From: Clostridium lundense DSM 17049
GTDB taxonomy: Bacteria; Bacillota; Clostridia; Clostridiales; Clostridiaceae
DNA: 64,000 nucleotides
Direction: 5' to 3'
NCBI RefSeq assembly: GCF_000619945.1
Contig: NZ_JHVC01000001.1
Coordinates: 124,001-188,000 of the forward strand
Numbering within the stretch: the stretch's first letter is position 1; every line of letters starts with the position of its first letter. Below the pieces are notes generated by a model. It was not told the origin of the DNA. It saw nothing but the letters and a program-made list of their open reading frames with translations, and made no database searches. A program made the translations under genes and the position numbers. Below are positions 8,404 through 17,370 of this stretch, one piece after another.

Positions 8404-9410
8404 AAAAGTTTAAGTATTTATCCTTAGTATTAGTATTTTTATTAGTAACTTTAACAGGATGTGCAGGAAAGCCAGGAGAAAAAAGTACAGCTGATAATAA
8501 AAAGCTAGAAGAAGTGGACTTAGTGTTAGATTGGTATCCAAATGCAATACATAGTTTTATATATACAGCTATGGAAAAAGGATATTATGAAGAAGAAGGA
8601 TTAAAAGTTAATATAAAATTTCCTTCAAACCCAACAGACCCATTAACTTTACCGGCTGCAGGTAAGGCAACTTTAGGAATTTACTATCAACCAGATATAG
8701 TAATGGCAAGAGCAAATGAAAAGGTGCCAGTAAAGTCTATTGGAGCTATAGTACATACTCCTTTAAATGTTATAATTTCTTTAAAAGAAAAAAATATTAA
8801 CTCACCAAAGGATTTATCAGGAAAAACTGTTGGATTTTCAGGAAATCCATTAAATACAGAGTATGTTAAAGCCATGGTAAAAGCAGATGGAGGAGATCCA
8901 AACTCAGTAAAGATTATAGATGTAGGGTTTGAATTACTTTCATCTATGATAACAAAGAAAGTAGATGCTACTACTGGTGGACTTATAAATCATGAAGTTC
9001 CAGTACTTAAGCATGAAGGACACAAAATTAATTATTTTAGTCCATCAGATTATGGGGTACCAAGATACTACGAAGAAGTATTTGTTGCTAGCGATAATAC
9101 TATAAAAGAAAAGAGTGAGACTTTAAAGAAGTTTATGAGAGCTTCTCAAAAAGGCTATGAATTTATGAAAAAGAATCCAGATGAATCTCTAAAAATATTA
9201 TTAAATAATCAACAAAAGGATAACTTCCCACTTACAGAAGCCGTGGAAAAGGAAAGTATGAATATGTTGCTTCCAAGGATGGAATCAAAGGAAGAACCAT
9301 TCTTATATCAAGATAAAAAGGTTTGGGAAGATAATATTAAGTGGTTACAAGAAAAAGGTTTGTTAAAGGAAAAGGTTAATGCAGAAGATTTCTTTGTAAA
9401 TCTTCAGTAA
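8400..9410 (+). CDS. thiY: ThiY/NMT1-like pyrimidine-binding lipoprotein
   Basis: A 336-residue solute-binding lipoprotein. The GTG start at 8400 overlaps the previous stop. The lipobox LTGC has its lipidated Cys at 21. The mature part begins with the NMT1/THI5-like fold, LDWYPNAIHSFIYTAMEKGYY (shown split: LDWYPNAIHS then FIYTAMEKGYY), seen in proteins binding N-formyl-4-amino-5-aminomethyl-2-methylpyrimidine or HMP. It should capture the ligand outside the membrane and deliver it to the ThiX/ThiZ subunits. A strong terminator follows directly, closing the operon. No formylaminopyrimidine deformylase or HMP kinase gene is present here. Confidence 0.88.
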   Translation: MKKFKYLSLVLVFLLVTLTGCAGKPGEKSTADNKKLEEVDLVLDWYPNAIHSFIYTAMEKGYYEEEGLKVNIKFPSNPTDPLTLPAAGKATLGIYYQPDIVMARANEKVPVKSIGAIVHTPLNVIISLKEKNINSPKDLSGKTVGFSGNPLNTEYVKAMVKADGGDPNSVKIIDVGFELLSSMITKKVDATTGGLINHEVPVLKHEGHKINYFSPSDYGVPRYYEEVFVASDNTIKEKSETLKKFMRASQKGYEFMKKNPDESLKILLNNQQKDNFPLTEAVEKESMNMLLPRMESKEEPFLYQDKKVWEDNIKWLQEKGLLKEKVNAEDFFVNLQ

Positions 9411-9451
9411 AAAAAGTGCGGCACACTAAAAAAGGTGTGCCGCACTTTTTT
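9411..9451 (+). terminator. Perfect 16-bp terminator ending the thi operon
   Basis: aaaaagtgcggcacac (9411-9426) and its exact complement (9435-9450) enclose an 8-base loop. The T-run lies in the 3' arm. It is a classic intrinsic terminator placed immediately after the stop codon. Confidence 0.95.
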
Positions 9452-9608
9452 ATATTGATTTTTAATGTTGAATTTGAAATAGAGATATATAACTATATCC
9501 ATACTTACAATATGATGTTAATATAATATGGCTGAAGAAGTATATATAACATAGTTTATGGCAATAATTGTAATATGTAATAAATATTTCATATAAAGGA
9601 GAATAACT

Positions 9609-10304
9609 ATGGAAAGTTGTTTTGATATGAATAATGAAAATATTAAAGTTGTTGCTTTGCTTGAAAAAGGGAAATGTCTTTTTGAAAAAAATAAAATTGA
9701 TGAAGCTTTTAAAATTTTTGAAGAAGCAATTAATTTAGATAAAAACTATGCTGAAACTTATATTGTAAAAGCTGAGGCCCATATTGGTATGTATGAAATT
9801 GATGAGGCTAAAGAATGTATAAGAAAATATCTTACATTTGTTCCTAAAAGCAAGAAAGCTTATTTGGATTTAATAGACATATATGATATTACTGCAGAAT
9901 TTGAAAAAGCAATTTTTTATTGTGATGAATTACTAAAAGAAGATAATAAAAATGCTGAAATATATTTTAAAAAAGCAGACTTTTTTGATATGTTAGGTGA
10001 TAGTAAAAAGGCTCTAAATTGTTGTAATTCCTGCTTGAAGATAAACCCTAACTTCTATGAAGTACTTTGCCTTAAAGGTAGTTTATTAAATGCCTTAGAT
10101 CGAAATGTAGAAGCTCTTGAAATATATTCTCAGGCAATTGAACTAGATAAAACTAAAAGTAAGGCTTATATTGAAAAAGCATTAGTTTATAAGGATATGG
10201 AAAACTATCATACTGCTTTGAAATTTGCTAAAAAGGCCTATGAGTTAGATCCTAAAGATGAGTGGTGCAAATGTCAATATTCAATAATGAAAAGCTTATT
10301 TTAA
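9609..10304 (+). CDS. Tetratricopeptide-repeat protein
   Basis: A 231-residue protein made of about six TPR units from residue 8 on. Typical pairs are LLEKGKCLFEKNKIDEAFKI, AYIEKALVYKDMENYHTALK and the inter-repeat turns AINLDKNY, CLKINPNF, AIELDKTK and AYELDPKD. There is no signal peptide or catalytic domain, so it is probably a cytoplasmic protein-interaction scaffold with unknown partner. aaaggag lies 6 bases before the ATG. It stands alone, with repeat-rich DNA downstream. Confidence 0.85.
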   Translation: MESCFDMNNENIKVVALLEKGKCLFEKNKIDEAFKIFEEAINLDKNYAETYIVKAEAHIGMYEIDEAKECIRKYLTFVPKSKKAYLDLIDIYDITAEFEKAIFYCDELLKEDNKNAEIYFKKADFFDMLGDSKKALNCCNSCLKINPNFYEVLCLKGSLLNALDRNVEALEIYSQAIELDKTKSKAYIEKALVYKDMENYHTALKFAKKAYELDPKDEWCKCQYSIMKSLF

Positions 10305-10312
10305 GAGAATAT

Positions 10313-10480
10313 ATAATAAATAACAGAGTATAAAGTATGGATAAAACATTGTTTTGAAATATTTAAAGTAAGTATGCTGAAATTTTTCTTAATGACAATG
10401 GAGAATAATTTTTTATATCTGTGCCTTATACTCTGTATTCTATTTACTAAAATCTATTCTTTAAAAAGCATATTATAACA
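10313..10480. repeat. Short palindromic repeat region
   Basis: acagagtataaagtatgg (about 10323-10340) is inverted as ccttatactctgt (about 10424-10436), and the inner part aaatttttcttaatgacaatgg (about 10380-10401) resembles the right end of the MITE-like element at 61597-61640. It is probably a decayed member of the dispersed repeats seen elsewhere in the window. Confidence 0.45.
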
Positions 10481-10490
10481 TAATTTTAAT

Positions 10491-11558
10491 TTATGAAACT
10501 TTCCACCTAATACAATTCTTACCACAGGTTTTTGCCTCATATAAGAGTTTATCTACACTTTCTATAAATCTATGTTCATCATAATCTGACATATTCTCTA
10601 ATTCCAAATTGGATATACCACAGCTTATAGTGATTTTTAGATTTAAGTCTTTCATTTTAAAGTTATGTTTTTCTATATTAAATCTTATTTTTTCACATAT
10701 AGTTACACCATTTTTTAAATCTGTATTAGGAAGAAGAAGGGCAAATTCTTCACCTCCATATCTGGCTGCCATATCTTTAGGCCTAAGATTACCTAATATT
10801 ATTTTTGAGGCTTCTTTTAATATAAAGTCTCCAGTTAGATGACCATAGGTATCATTAATTTTTTTAAAGTCATCAATATCAAACATAGCCAGGCACAGGT
10901 TAGAATTTTTATGAATTCTTTTGAATATATTTGAAAGATTATTATAAAAACTTCTATGGGTATACATATTAGTAAGATAATCTCTAGAGGCCAATTTCTC
11001 CAATTCTTTGTTTTTTTTATGTAGTTCTTTTATCATTAGATTAACTTGTCTTATAAGTTTATACATAAAACTTATAATAGCATGAGATATTAAGGCCAAC
11101 ACGTATATAAATGATATATTAACTAAATTTTCAATAGTAAATATGACAGTAAATGATTTTTTTATTATAAATATAATGCCTATAACTATTATGCTAGGAA
11201 GTATTAAGGGATTTATTTTATTAAATCTTATATTTTGAAATAATATGTATATATATACTAAAGGCAGTAAAGCATAAAAATAATTAGAATTTATGTACAT
11301 ATAGGATAATAAAAATAACATATCTAATAAAGTTGTAAATAAATTAGCCTTTATATTATTATTTTTAATAAAGAATATAAACTGTATAACCAAATAGATT
11401 AAATAGAAAATTATAAAATATCTATTTATACTAATAGTTTCTTTACTAGTCATAACTAACAATCTTTCAATAATAACTATAAACATTAAAAAAATAACTT
11501 TAAGCATTAAATAAAATTGTTCTAAGTTATTTGTAGTAGCTCTGTTAACATCTAACAC
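10491..11558 (-). CDS. Membrane diguanylate cyclase (GGDEF)
   Basis: A 355-residue protein. Five or six N-terminal helices (residues 20-170) are followed by a short coiled coil and a GGDEF domain (about 190-350). The active site is intact as GGEEF (268-272). An allosteric I-site RPKD (259-262) lies five residues upstream, so feedback inhibition by c-di-GMP is expected. It should make c-di-GMP from two GTP. The start is GTG 11558 with aacggaggt upstream. The hydrophobic N-terminus matches no sensor domain I can name. An HD-GYP gene lies 330 bases away. Confidence 0.9.
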   Translation of the reverse strand: MLDVNRATTNNLEQFYLMLKVIFLMFIVIIERLLVMTSKETISINRYFIIFYLIYLVIQFIFFIKNNNIKANLFTTLLDMLFLLSYMYINSNYFYALLPLVYIYILFQNIRFNKINPLILPSIIVIGIIFIIKKSFTVIFTIENLVNISFIYVLALISHAIISFMYKLIRQVNLMIKELHKKNKELEKLASRDYLTNMYTHRSFYNNLSNIFKRIHKNSNLCLAMFDIDDFKKINDTYGHLTGDFILKEASKIILGNLRPKDMAARYGGEEFALLLPNTDLKNGVTICEKIRFNIEKHNFKMKDLNLKITISCGISNLELENMSDYDEHRFIESVDKLLYEAKTCGKNCIRWKVS

Positions 11559-11666
11559 AATTAATACCTCCGTTAATTATATAATTAGTAAATTTTACAA
11601 TAAAAAATATATATGCTAAAATAATTATTAATAAATTATTATTGTTATTTGGAAAGGAATGTTAGC

Positions 11667-11888
11667 ATGCCTCTCTCTTTTGTAAATGTAGGTAATGAAG
11701 TTATAGTAAGGTCTTTAAATTGTGACAATAAAATAAAAAAAAGATTAGAAGCTATGGGCATTATCCCAGGAACAAATCTTTTAATAGTATCCAATAATAT
11801 GGATGGAGGCTTTATTGTCAATGTTAGAGGCTCAAAATTAATACTTGGACATTGTATAACCTCAAAAATAATGGTAGATATAACATAA
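11667..11888 (+). CDS. FeoA-family small SH3-like protein
   Basis: A 73-residue protein from ATG 11667 (ggaaagga about 8 bases upstream). An in-frame TTG at 11649 is less likely. It has the FeoA core fold: NVGNEVIVRSL, IKKRLEAMGIIPGT, GGFIVNVRGSKLILG, ending in a short strand. FeoA assists the FeoB ferrous iron permease, but no feoB is adjacent, so this is an orphan. It is convergent with the HD-GYP gene and ends at its stop. The Fur-like box at 12558 is on the far side of that gene. Confidence 0.8.
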   Translation: MPLSFVNVGNEVIVRSLNCDNKIKKRLEAMGIIPGTNLLIVSNNMDGGFIVNVRGSKLILGHCITSKIMVDIT

Positions 11889-12524
11889 TTATAGAACATT
11901 TCTTTTTAAAAAAGGTGAATTTTCTAAAAAACTCATCCAATTTATATTGCTTTCCATAAAACAATCTACAATTAATGGATCATACATAATACCCTTGTTT
12001 ATTAATATTTCATTTTTACATTCATCAAAGCTTAATGGAGTTCTATAATGCCTTTTGGACATCATTGCATCTATAGAATCACATACTGCTATTATTCTTG
12101 AACCTAAAGGTATTTCCTTTTCTTTAATTTTGCAGGGATACCCTTTACCATCCCATCTTTCATGATGGTGAAGAACGATTTTGCTAATTTGTTTTAGCTT
12201 ATTTGATTTGCTTAAGATATTAAAACCTATTTGAGGGTGCATTTTTATATATTGCCATTCATGATCATATAATTTTCCCCTTTTGTTTAATATACTGTCA
12301 GGTACCCCTATTTTGCCAATATCGTGTAAATGAGCAGCTATATGTATAAATTTCAATTCTAGTCCTTTTATTCCTAAGGCTTTGGCTAAAGCTAAGGTCA
12401 TATTTGCAACTCTTTCAGAGTGTCCTCTAGTATAATAGTCCTTTGCTTCTAATGCTGTTACAAGGCTTTCTATAATGTCGTGATAAAGTTCTTCTTCAGT
12501 AGGTCTTAAAATATATTTTATCAT
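11889..12524 (-). CDS. HD-GYP domain phosphodiesterase
   Basis: A 211-residue protein consisting almost only of an HD-GYP domain. The first histidine region is TRGHSERVA (33-41), the HD pair with DIGK is HLHDIGKIGVPD (65-76), HPQIG is at 96-100, and HHERWDGKGYP at 120-130 carries the GYP motif. These are the metal-binding and c-di-GMP-recognition residues of active enzymes. c-di-GMP hydrolysis is the expected activity. No sensor or receiver domain is attached. It starts at ATG 12524 behind aaggag, with a Fur-like box about 35 bases upstream. Confidence 0.9.
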   Translation of the reverse strand: MIKYILRPTEEELYHDIIESLVTALEAKDYYTRGHSERVANMTLALAKALGIKGLELKFIHIAAHLHDIGKIGVPDSILNKRGKLYDHEWQYIKMHPQIGFNILSKSNKLKQISKIVLHHHERWDGKGYPCKIKEKEIPLGSRIIAVCDSIDAMMSKRHYRTPLSFDECKNEILINKGIMYDPLIVDCFMESNINWMSFLENSPFLKRNVL

Positions 12525-12557
12525 ATATGTGATATCTCCTTATAATTATTATTTGGT

Positions 12558-12576
12558 ATTGATTATCATTATCAAT
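12558..12576. promoter_or_regulatory. Fur-box-like operator
   Basis: A 19-base near-palindrome whose core TGATTATCATTATCA differs at one position from the 7-1-7 Fur consensus TGATAATNATTATCA. It lies between the divergent HD-GYP gene and the ArsB/SLC13-like transporter gene, 34 bases before the HD-GYP start. Iron control of one or both genes is inferred. Confidence 0.55.
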
Positions 12577-12783
12577 TATAGTATAGTACTACAATTATGT
12601 AAATATGCTTTTATATTAAATGCAAGTAGAACATAAAGGTGCTTTGGCTATATTGACAAGGAGTTTAAATAATATTATTTTACTTTTACGTTTATTTTTA
12701 ATATTATTAGTAGGTGAATTGGTTTGGTAAAGATATAATTTTAGTTGCATATTTTAAAATAGTATAGTCGGAGGTGAAAAATA

Positions 12784-13905
12784 TTGAATGTTACACAGCA
12801 GTATTCTTTTAAAATTATTTCTAAGCTAAGGGGAGATATAGTTTTAACTATATCATTAATGACAGCAATAATAACTTCATTTGTAAAAGTGCCAAGCATT
12901 AAATATATTGATTTTAAAGTAATTATTCTATTATTTAATTTAATGGTTGTAGTTAAAGCTTTTGAGGAAATTAAGCTTATGGATAAGGTTGCAATAACTT
13001 TAATATATAGATACAAAAGCTTGAGAAGAGTTTCTTTAGCATTAATATTTATAACTTTTTTTACTTCTATGTTGGTTACAAATGATGTAGCATTACTTAC
13101 ATTTGTACCACTTACTATAATAATAAGTAAAAAGTCTAATGCTAACTTTATGAAAACAATAATATTTCAAACTCTTGCAGCTAATATAGGGAGTAGTTTT
13201 ACCCCTATGGGAAATCCTCAAAATTTATTTTTATTTACTCATTATCATATGAAAGCTTTGGATTTTTTTAAGGTTACTTTTCCTTTAGCATTAATGGGCA
13301 TACTATGGCTTACAATATTAAACTTTACAATACCTAAGGATAATTTGAAATTTAAGTTAAATTTTTTACAGGTTAAGGATAATAAGAGGTTAATTATATA
13401 TGCTATATTATTTTTTATAATAATTTTATCTGTATTGAATGTAATAGATTATAAGTTAGCTTTTATCATAACAGTTCTGTGTGTTTTAACTTTTGATATA
13501 CAATTAATGAAAAGGGTGGATTATTTACTGTTAATTACATTTATTTGCTTTTTTATATCTATTGGTAATTTGTCTAATATGAAAGTAGTCCATTCTTATA
13601 TACAAGTGTTTTTAAGTGGTAAGGCTTATACCTATATTTCCTCTATACTTTTAAGTCAAATAATAAGTAATGTACCCTGTGCCATACTTGTAGCTGAATT
13701 TACGCAAAACTGGAAACAAGTATTGCTAGGAGTAAATATAGGAGGTATGGGAACTCTTATAGCTTCACTTGCTAGTGTTATTTCATATAAACTATATATA
13801 AATGATGTAAGTGAAGAAGAAAAAAAGAATTATTTATTAAAGTTTAGTTTCTATAATTTTATAAGCTTGTTTATTTTTGCAATTATAAATTATATGATAA
13901 ATTAA
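12784..13905 (+). CDS. ArsB/NhaD/SLC13-superfamily anion transporter
   Basis: A 373-residue polytopic membrane protein with about ten helices. The ion-transporter superfamily reentrant-loop motifs are visible in both halves: TNDVALL (99-105) with GNPQN (143-147), and SNVPCAIL (about 293-300). ArsB, CitM-like and NhaD-like carriers share these. The substrate (arsenite, dicarboxylate, citrate or Na+/H+) is not fixed by the sequence. It is short compared with ArsB (about 430). The TTG start at 12784 has ggaggtg 7 bases upstream. A Fur-like box upstream suggests iron-related control, so an iron-chelating organic anion is one possibility. Confidence 0.8.
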   Translation: MNVTQQYSFKIISKLRGDIVLTISLMTAIITSFVKVPSIKYIDFKVIILLFNLMVVVKAFEEIKLMDKVAITLIYRYKSLRRVSLALIFITFFTSMLVTNDVALLTFVPLTIIISKKSNANFMKTIIFQTLAANIGSSFTPMGNPQNLFLFTHYHMKALDFFKVTFPLALMGILWLTILNFTIPKDNLKFKLNFLQVKDNKRLIIYAILFFIIILSVLNVIDYKLAFIITVLCVLTFDIQLMKRVDYLLLITFICFFISIGNLSNMKVVHSYIQVFLSGKAYTYISSILLSQIISNVPCAILVAEFTQNWKQVLLGVNIGGMGTLIASLASVISYKLYINDVSEEEKKNYLLKFSFYNFISLFIFAIINYMIN

Positions 13906-13965
13906 TTGACTTTTCGACATTTTTATAATAAATTTTTATGCTAATTATTTTTTAGGAGGATGTAT

Positions 13966-14363
13966 ATGACCACTAATGAACCACAAAATATTAAAATTGT
14001 TAATTGTGACCCTTCAGCATTAGGTTTATTTGGACTTGCTATGGTAACACTTGTAGCTTCATCACAGAAGCTTGGACTTACAGAAGGAGTTTCATTTGTA
14101 CTTCCATGGGCAATATTTTTAGGTGGATTTGCTTGTATAAATGATTCTAAAAGGCAGAATACTTTTGGAACAACTGCCTTTGGAGGTTATGCATTTTTTG
14201 GTTTGGAGTAGGGGCTTCATGAATGATTAAAGCAGGTGTATTTGGAAAAGGCCTTGCATCAACCGTAGACCCAAAGCAGCTTGGATTTGCAGCAGCAGTA
14301 TTAAATCCTCATTTTGGTATGGTATTTTTACCTACAGGAAAACCACTTGGAATATTTAAATAA
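13966..14363 (+). pseudogene. Decayed GPR1/FUN34/YaaH acetate-transporter gene
   Basis: The first frame (13966-14211) gives SALGLFGLAMVTLVASSQ and NTFGTTAFGGYAFFG, hallmarks of the YaaH/SatP acetate-succinate family, and then stops at TAG 14209. Shifting frame restores GVGAS, hits TGA where the family has Trp (14219-14221), and continues MIKAGVFGKGLASTVDPKQLGFA, then VLNPHFG...PTGKPLGIFK to TAA 14363. Family members are about 190-200 residues with six helices. Here only about 130 codons remain, so the central helices are deleted as well. The ribosome binding site aggagg is intact, so a short truncated peptide may still be made. Confidence 0.8.
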
Positions 14364-14368
14364 GAAGT

Positions 14369-14406
14369 ACCCCCAGGGAAAAATTTTCACCCCTGGGGGT
14401 GTTTTA
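14369..14406 (+). terminator. GC-rich terminator after the YaaH remnant
   Basis: acccccaggg (14369-14378) pairs with ccctgggggt (14391-14400), followed by gtttta. It is an intact, strong hairpin despite the decayed gene in front. Confidence 0.85.
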
Positions 14407-14458
14407 TTCAGGCACTTGGAATATTATATATTAAAATCCATACGCAGGGGGAATTAGG

Positions 14459-15388
14459 GTGGGTAGGATTGATATTCCTATCTATATAAATAAAAACTTA
14501 ATTTTGGATTTGTATGGGATATTGATAAACGGATATATAGAAAGTAGGACTATTAGATGCGTAAAGGATAGATCTAATGGTTTGAGACTACAAAAGGGGT
14601 GTAAAAATGGAGGAGGTGAAGACTTTAAAAAATCCAACAATGATAAAGAAAAAAACATTGTAAAGGATGTATATAAAAATTATTCTGATGATCTTTTAGG
14701 ATGTTTTGACGATAAAAATAGTATTAGAAATGAGATAAGTATAAAAAAAATATTTACTACCTTTCAGATATTTACTAATTTGAGAGAGATAATGATAGAA
14801 GAAAATATGTTAATGATTATGGGACAAGAGAATATTATAAATAATAGAGCTATTGAAGGAGATTATGTTGAATTTGAAGGAAAAGTATCCCCCATATCAC
14901 TTCAGTCTCAAATAAACACTATGATAAATGTTTTAGAAGCCTATGATTGTAAAATGTTAGACAATTTGTTAAAAACAAAAGAAGAGAAAGAAGTTTTAAC
15001 AAATTATTCCACGCTTTTAAAGCAATTAAAAAGCTTAAATGAAAATTTAAATAAAAATAATACTGTTAACATGATAATGGATTGTAACTCATATAAAGCA
15101 GTTTTAAATGTAAATTCAAATAATTTTCTAGATAAAAATTCATATATATATGATAATGTAAATTGCTATTGTAAAGTTTTATGTAAAATAATTAATGTTG
15201 TAGATGAAAAAAGTTGTATAGATCTATTGTGTAAGACTTGTATGAGTGAGTATTATTGTGAGTTCTTCAATCAAATGAATCCATATCTAGATTTATTAAC
15301 AAAAAACAACATTTTAGTACCTAAAAATTTTTGTACTAAAATAAATGGACCTGCTATTCAAGCTATACCAGTTGCTATGTATTGTTAA
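14459..15388 (+). CDS. DUF6414-like hypothetical protein
   Basis: A 309-residue protein from GTG 14459 with a weak Shine-Dalgarno (gcaggggga, 14444-14452). The opening, IPIYINKNLILDLYGILINGYIE (shown in part: IPIYINKNLILDLYG), and the ending, GPAIQAIPVAMY, resemble the DUF6414 family, whose members begin with a YLDxxLLxSLxAQL segment and end with a GPA..IIP.AIY strand. The middle is Asn/Lys-rich and helical (about 85-200). A Cys-rich region holds ten Cys after residue 170. There are no transmembrane segments. DUF6414 function is unknown. Assignment rests on recalled end motifs only. A terminator follows. Confidence 0.6.
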   Translation: MGRIDIPIYINKNLILDLYGILINGYIESRTIRCVKDRSNGLRLQKGCKNGGGEDFKKSNNDKEKNIVKDVYKNYSDDLLGCFDDKNSIRNEISIKKIFTTFQIFTNLREIMIEENMLMIMGQENIINNRAIEGDYVEFEGKVSPISLQSQINTMINVLEAYDCKMLDNLLKTKEEKEVLTNYSTLLKQLKSLNENLNKNNTVNMIMDCNSYKAVLNVNSNNFLDKNSYIYDNVNCYCKVLCKIINVVDEKSCIDLLCKTCMSEYYCEFFNQMNPYLDLLTKNNILVPKNFCTKINGPAIQAIPVAMYC

Positions 15389-15403
15389 CTTAAATATATA
15401 AAA

Positions 15404-15437
15404 AATGACACCTAAGTGTAAACTTAGGTGTTATTTT
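15404..15437 (+). terminator. Terminator after the DUF6414-like gene
   Basis: acacctaag (15408-15416) pairs with cttaggtgt (15423-15431), followed by tatttttta. Confidence 0.8.
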
Positions 15438-15590
15438 TTATTAATAACTAATCACAAGGTAGTGAAATAAAAAAACAATTAAGAAAGTGATGAGAAATAT
15501 GGTATAGTGTGGTACAATATATTTGCAAAATATTTGAAATAAAATAAATTTATGGAAGTATGGCGATAAAGTATTTGGGGAGGGGAAAAG

Positions 15591-17285
15591 TTGAAAAGTT
15601 TTATCAAAAATTTAAAAGTATCTACTACAATAATAATTTTATCTATCATCTCAATAGTTTTTTCTTTAATAATTGGAATTTATGGCATAATTAGCACTGG
15701 CAGAATTAATGATAATGTTTCTACTATGTATGATCATAGATTAATTCCTATTGTTAATATATCGAAAATGCGAGAGAATTTTGTTCTTATAAGATTAAAT
15801 TGTGCTAATGCAGATTTAAATTTTGATGAAAGATATATGAAGCTTATAGATGAAAGTGACAGGGAAATATTGAAAGACCTTAATGAATATAAATATTATT
15901 GTGATAAGGAAGAATCAAAGTTTTTGAAAATATTTGAAGATAACTATAAAGGGTACCTAGACATAGCTAAAAAGTCAGTTATGTCTTCTAAATCAGGTAA
16001 TCCGCTGACAAAAGAAGAGGCAGATAAAATAACAGAAATGGGATCTGAAATTGAAAAATCATTAAATGATCTGCAGAATTATGATATTAAATTAGCAGAA
16101 AAATCCAAATTAGAAAGCAATAAAATATTTATTACTAATAGAAATATACTTATAAGCATTATAGTATTTTGTATTATAATTTTTGCAATTTTATCTTCCA
16201 TTACTTTTAGGAATTTTAATGGATTCTTAAAAGAAATAGATAGTATATTGAAACAAATGTCATTAGGAAATTTGCAATTAGAAATTAAAAAACAAGGTGA
16301 AAATGAATTTGAAGAAATGAAAAAATACATACAAGATACTATAAATAATTTTGGAAAAATTATAAGAGATTTAAAAAGCAGAACTAATTCAGTTGATTAT
16401 TCTTCAGAGCATTTAAGTACAATATCAGAAGAGATGGCCTATTCTTCTAATAATATATCAACAGCTATAAATGATGTAGCAAAAGGAACTTGTGATCAGG
16501 CAGGAAATTTAGTAGATATAAATAATATATTAAATAATTTTGGAAATAATATTAAAAAAGTTGTTAATGGATTAAGCGAAGTTAATGATATTTCTAATAA
16601 TGTTGCTACTACTGCAGATGAAAGTAGTAAAGAAATGAAAAATTTAGAACAATCTTTTGAATACGTAGGACAATCGTATAAAAAATTTGTTCAGAAAATA
16701 GACAGTTTAGGCAAAAATATAAATAAGATAGATGAAATAACTGTTCTCATAAATAATGTAGCGGAACAAACAAATTTATTATCACTAAATGCTGCTATTG
16801 AGGCCGCAAGAGCAGGAAAATCAGGTAAAGGTTTTGCAGTAGTTGCAGAGGAAATAAGAAAGCTAGCAGAACAAAGTAAACAATCTTCAAATAATATAAG
16901 TATTCTTATAAGTGAAATATCAAAGGAAACTAAAAATATTGTAGATGATGCAGAAAGCATAAATAATAAACTACAAGAGTCTTCACAAGTGATAAAAAGT
17001 TCATTGGATTCCTTTGGAAATATTATTATATCTATTGGAGAAGTAGTACCAAAAGTAAATGCTTTAAATAAGTCTGCTATAGCTATAAATGAAGAAAAAA
17101 ATAATATATTTCAAAAAATAGAAGGAGCATCGTCTATAGCAGAAGAAATATCAGCATATTCAGAAGAAATAGCAGCGTCGTCTAATCAAATGGATTCTTC
17201 ATCAAGGGAAGTAGAGAAGGTAGCTAATGAATTAAGAGGATTTACAAATGAATTATTGGAAGAAATAAATTTATTTAAAATTTGA
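15591..17285 (+). CDS. Methyl-accepting chemotaxis protein
   Basis: A 564-residue receptor from TTG 15591 with a ggggagggg ribosome binding site. The first membrane helix (about 12-34), an extracellular four-helix-type sensor (about 35-180), the second helix (about 182-207) and a weak HAMP-like linker lead to a long cytoplasmic signalling coiled coil. The hairpin tip, EQTNLLSLNAAIEAARAG plus KGFAVVAEEIRKLAEQS, is well conserved, so coupling to CheA/CheW is expected. The ligand is unknown. It is not in an operon with the second receptor at 17552, which has its own promoter and leader. Confidence 0.92.
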   Translation: MKSFIKNLKVSTTIIILSIISIVFSLIIGIYGIISTGRINDNVSTMYDHRLIPIVNISKMRENFVLIRLNCANADLNFDERYMKLIDESDREILKDLNEYKYYCDKEESKFLKIFEDNYKGYLDIAKKSVMSSKSGNPLTKEEADKITEMGSEIEKSLNDLQNYDIKLAEKSKLESNKIFITNRNILISIIVFCIIIFAILSSITFRNFNGFLKEIDSILKQMSLGNLQLEIKKQGENEFEEMKKYIQDTINNFGKIIRDLKSRTNSVDYSSEHLSTISEEMAYSSNNISTAINDVAKGTCDQAGNLVDINNILNNFGNNIKKVVNGLSEVNDISNNVATTADESSKEMKNLEQSFEYVGQSYKKFVQKIDSLGKNINKIDEITVLINNVAEQTNLLSLNAAIEAARAGKSGKGFAVVAEEIRKLAEQSKQSSNNISILISEISKETKNIVDDAESINNKLQESSQVIKSSLDSFGNIIISIGEVVPKVNALNKSAIAINEEKNNIFQKIEGASSIAEEISAYSEEIAASSNQMDSSSREVEKVANELRGFTNELLEEINLFKI

Positions 17286-17313
17286 TGTAATTTATGGTAA
17301 TGTTTATATTTAG

Positions 17314-17342
17314 TTGACATGGTTTTATGTGGGATGTAAAAT
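17314..17342 (+). promoter_or_regulatory. Promoter of the second chemoreceptor gene
   Basis: TTGACA (17314-17319), a 17-bp spacer and TAAAAT (17337-17342). Both hexamers and the spacing are identical to the carAB promoter at 45712-45740. Confidence 0.75.
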
Positions 17343-17370
17343 TAAAAGAAGGATATAATGATAAAAATAT

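Noticed and set aside
13906..13929. TTGACT ... TATAAT before the YaaH remnant as a promoter
   Set aside because: The spacer is only 12 bases, too short for a vegetative promoter.
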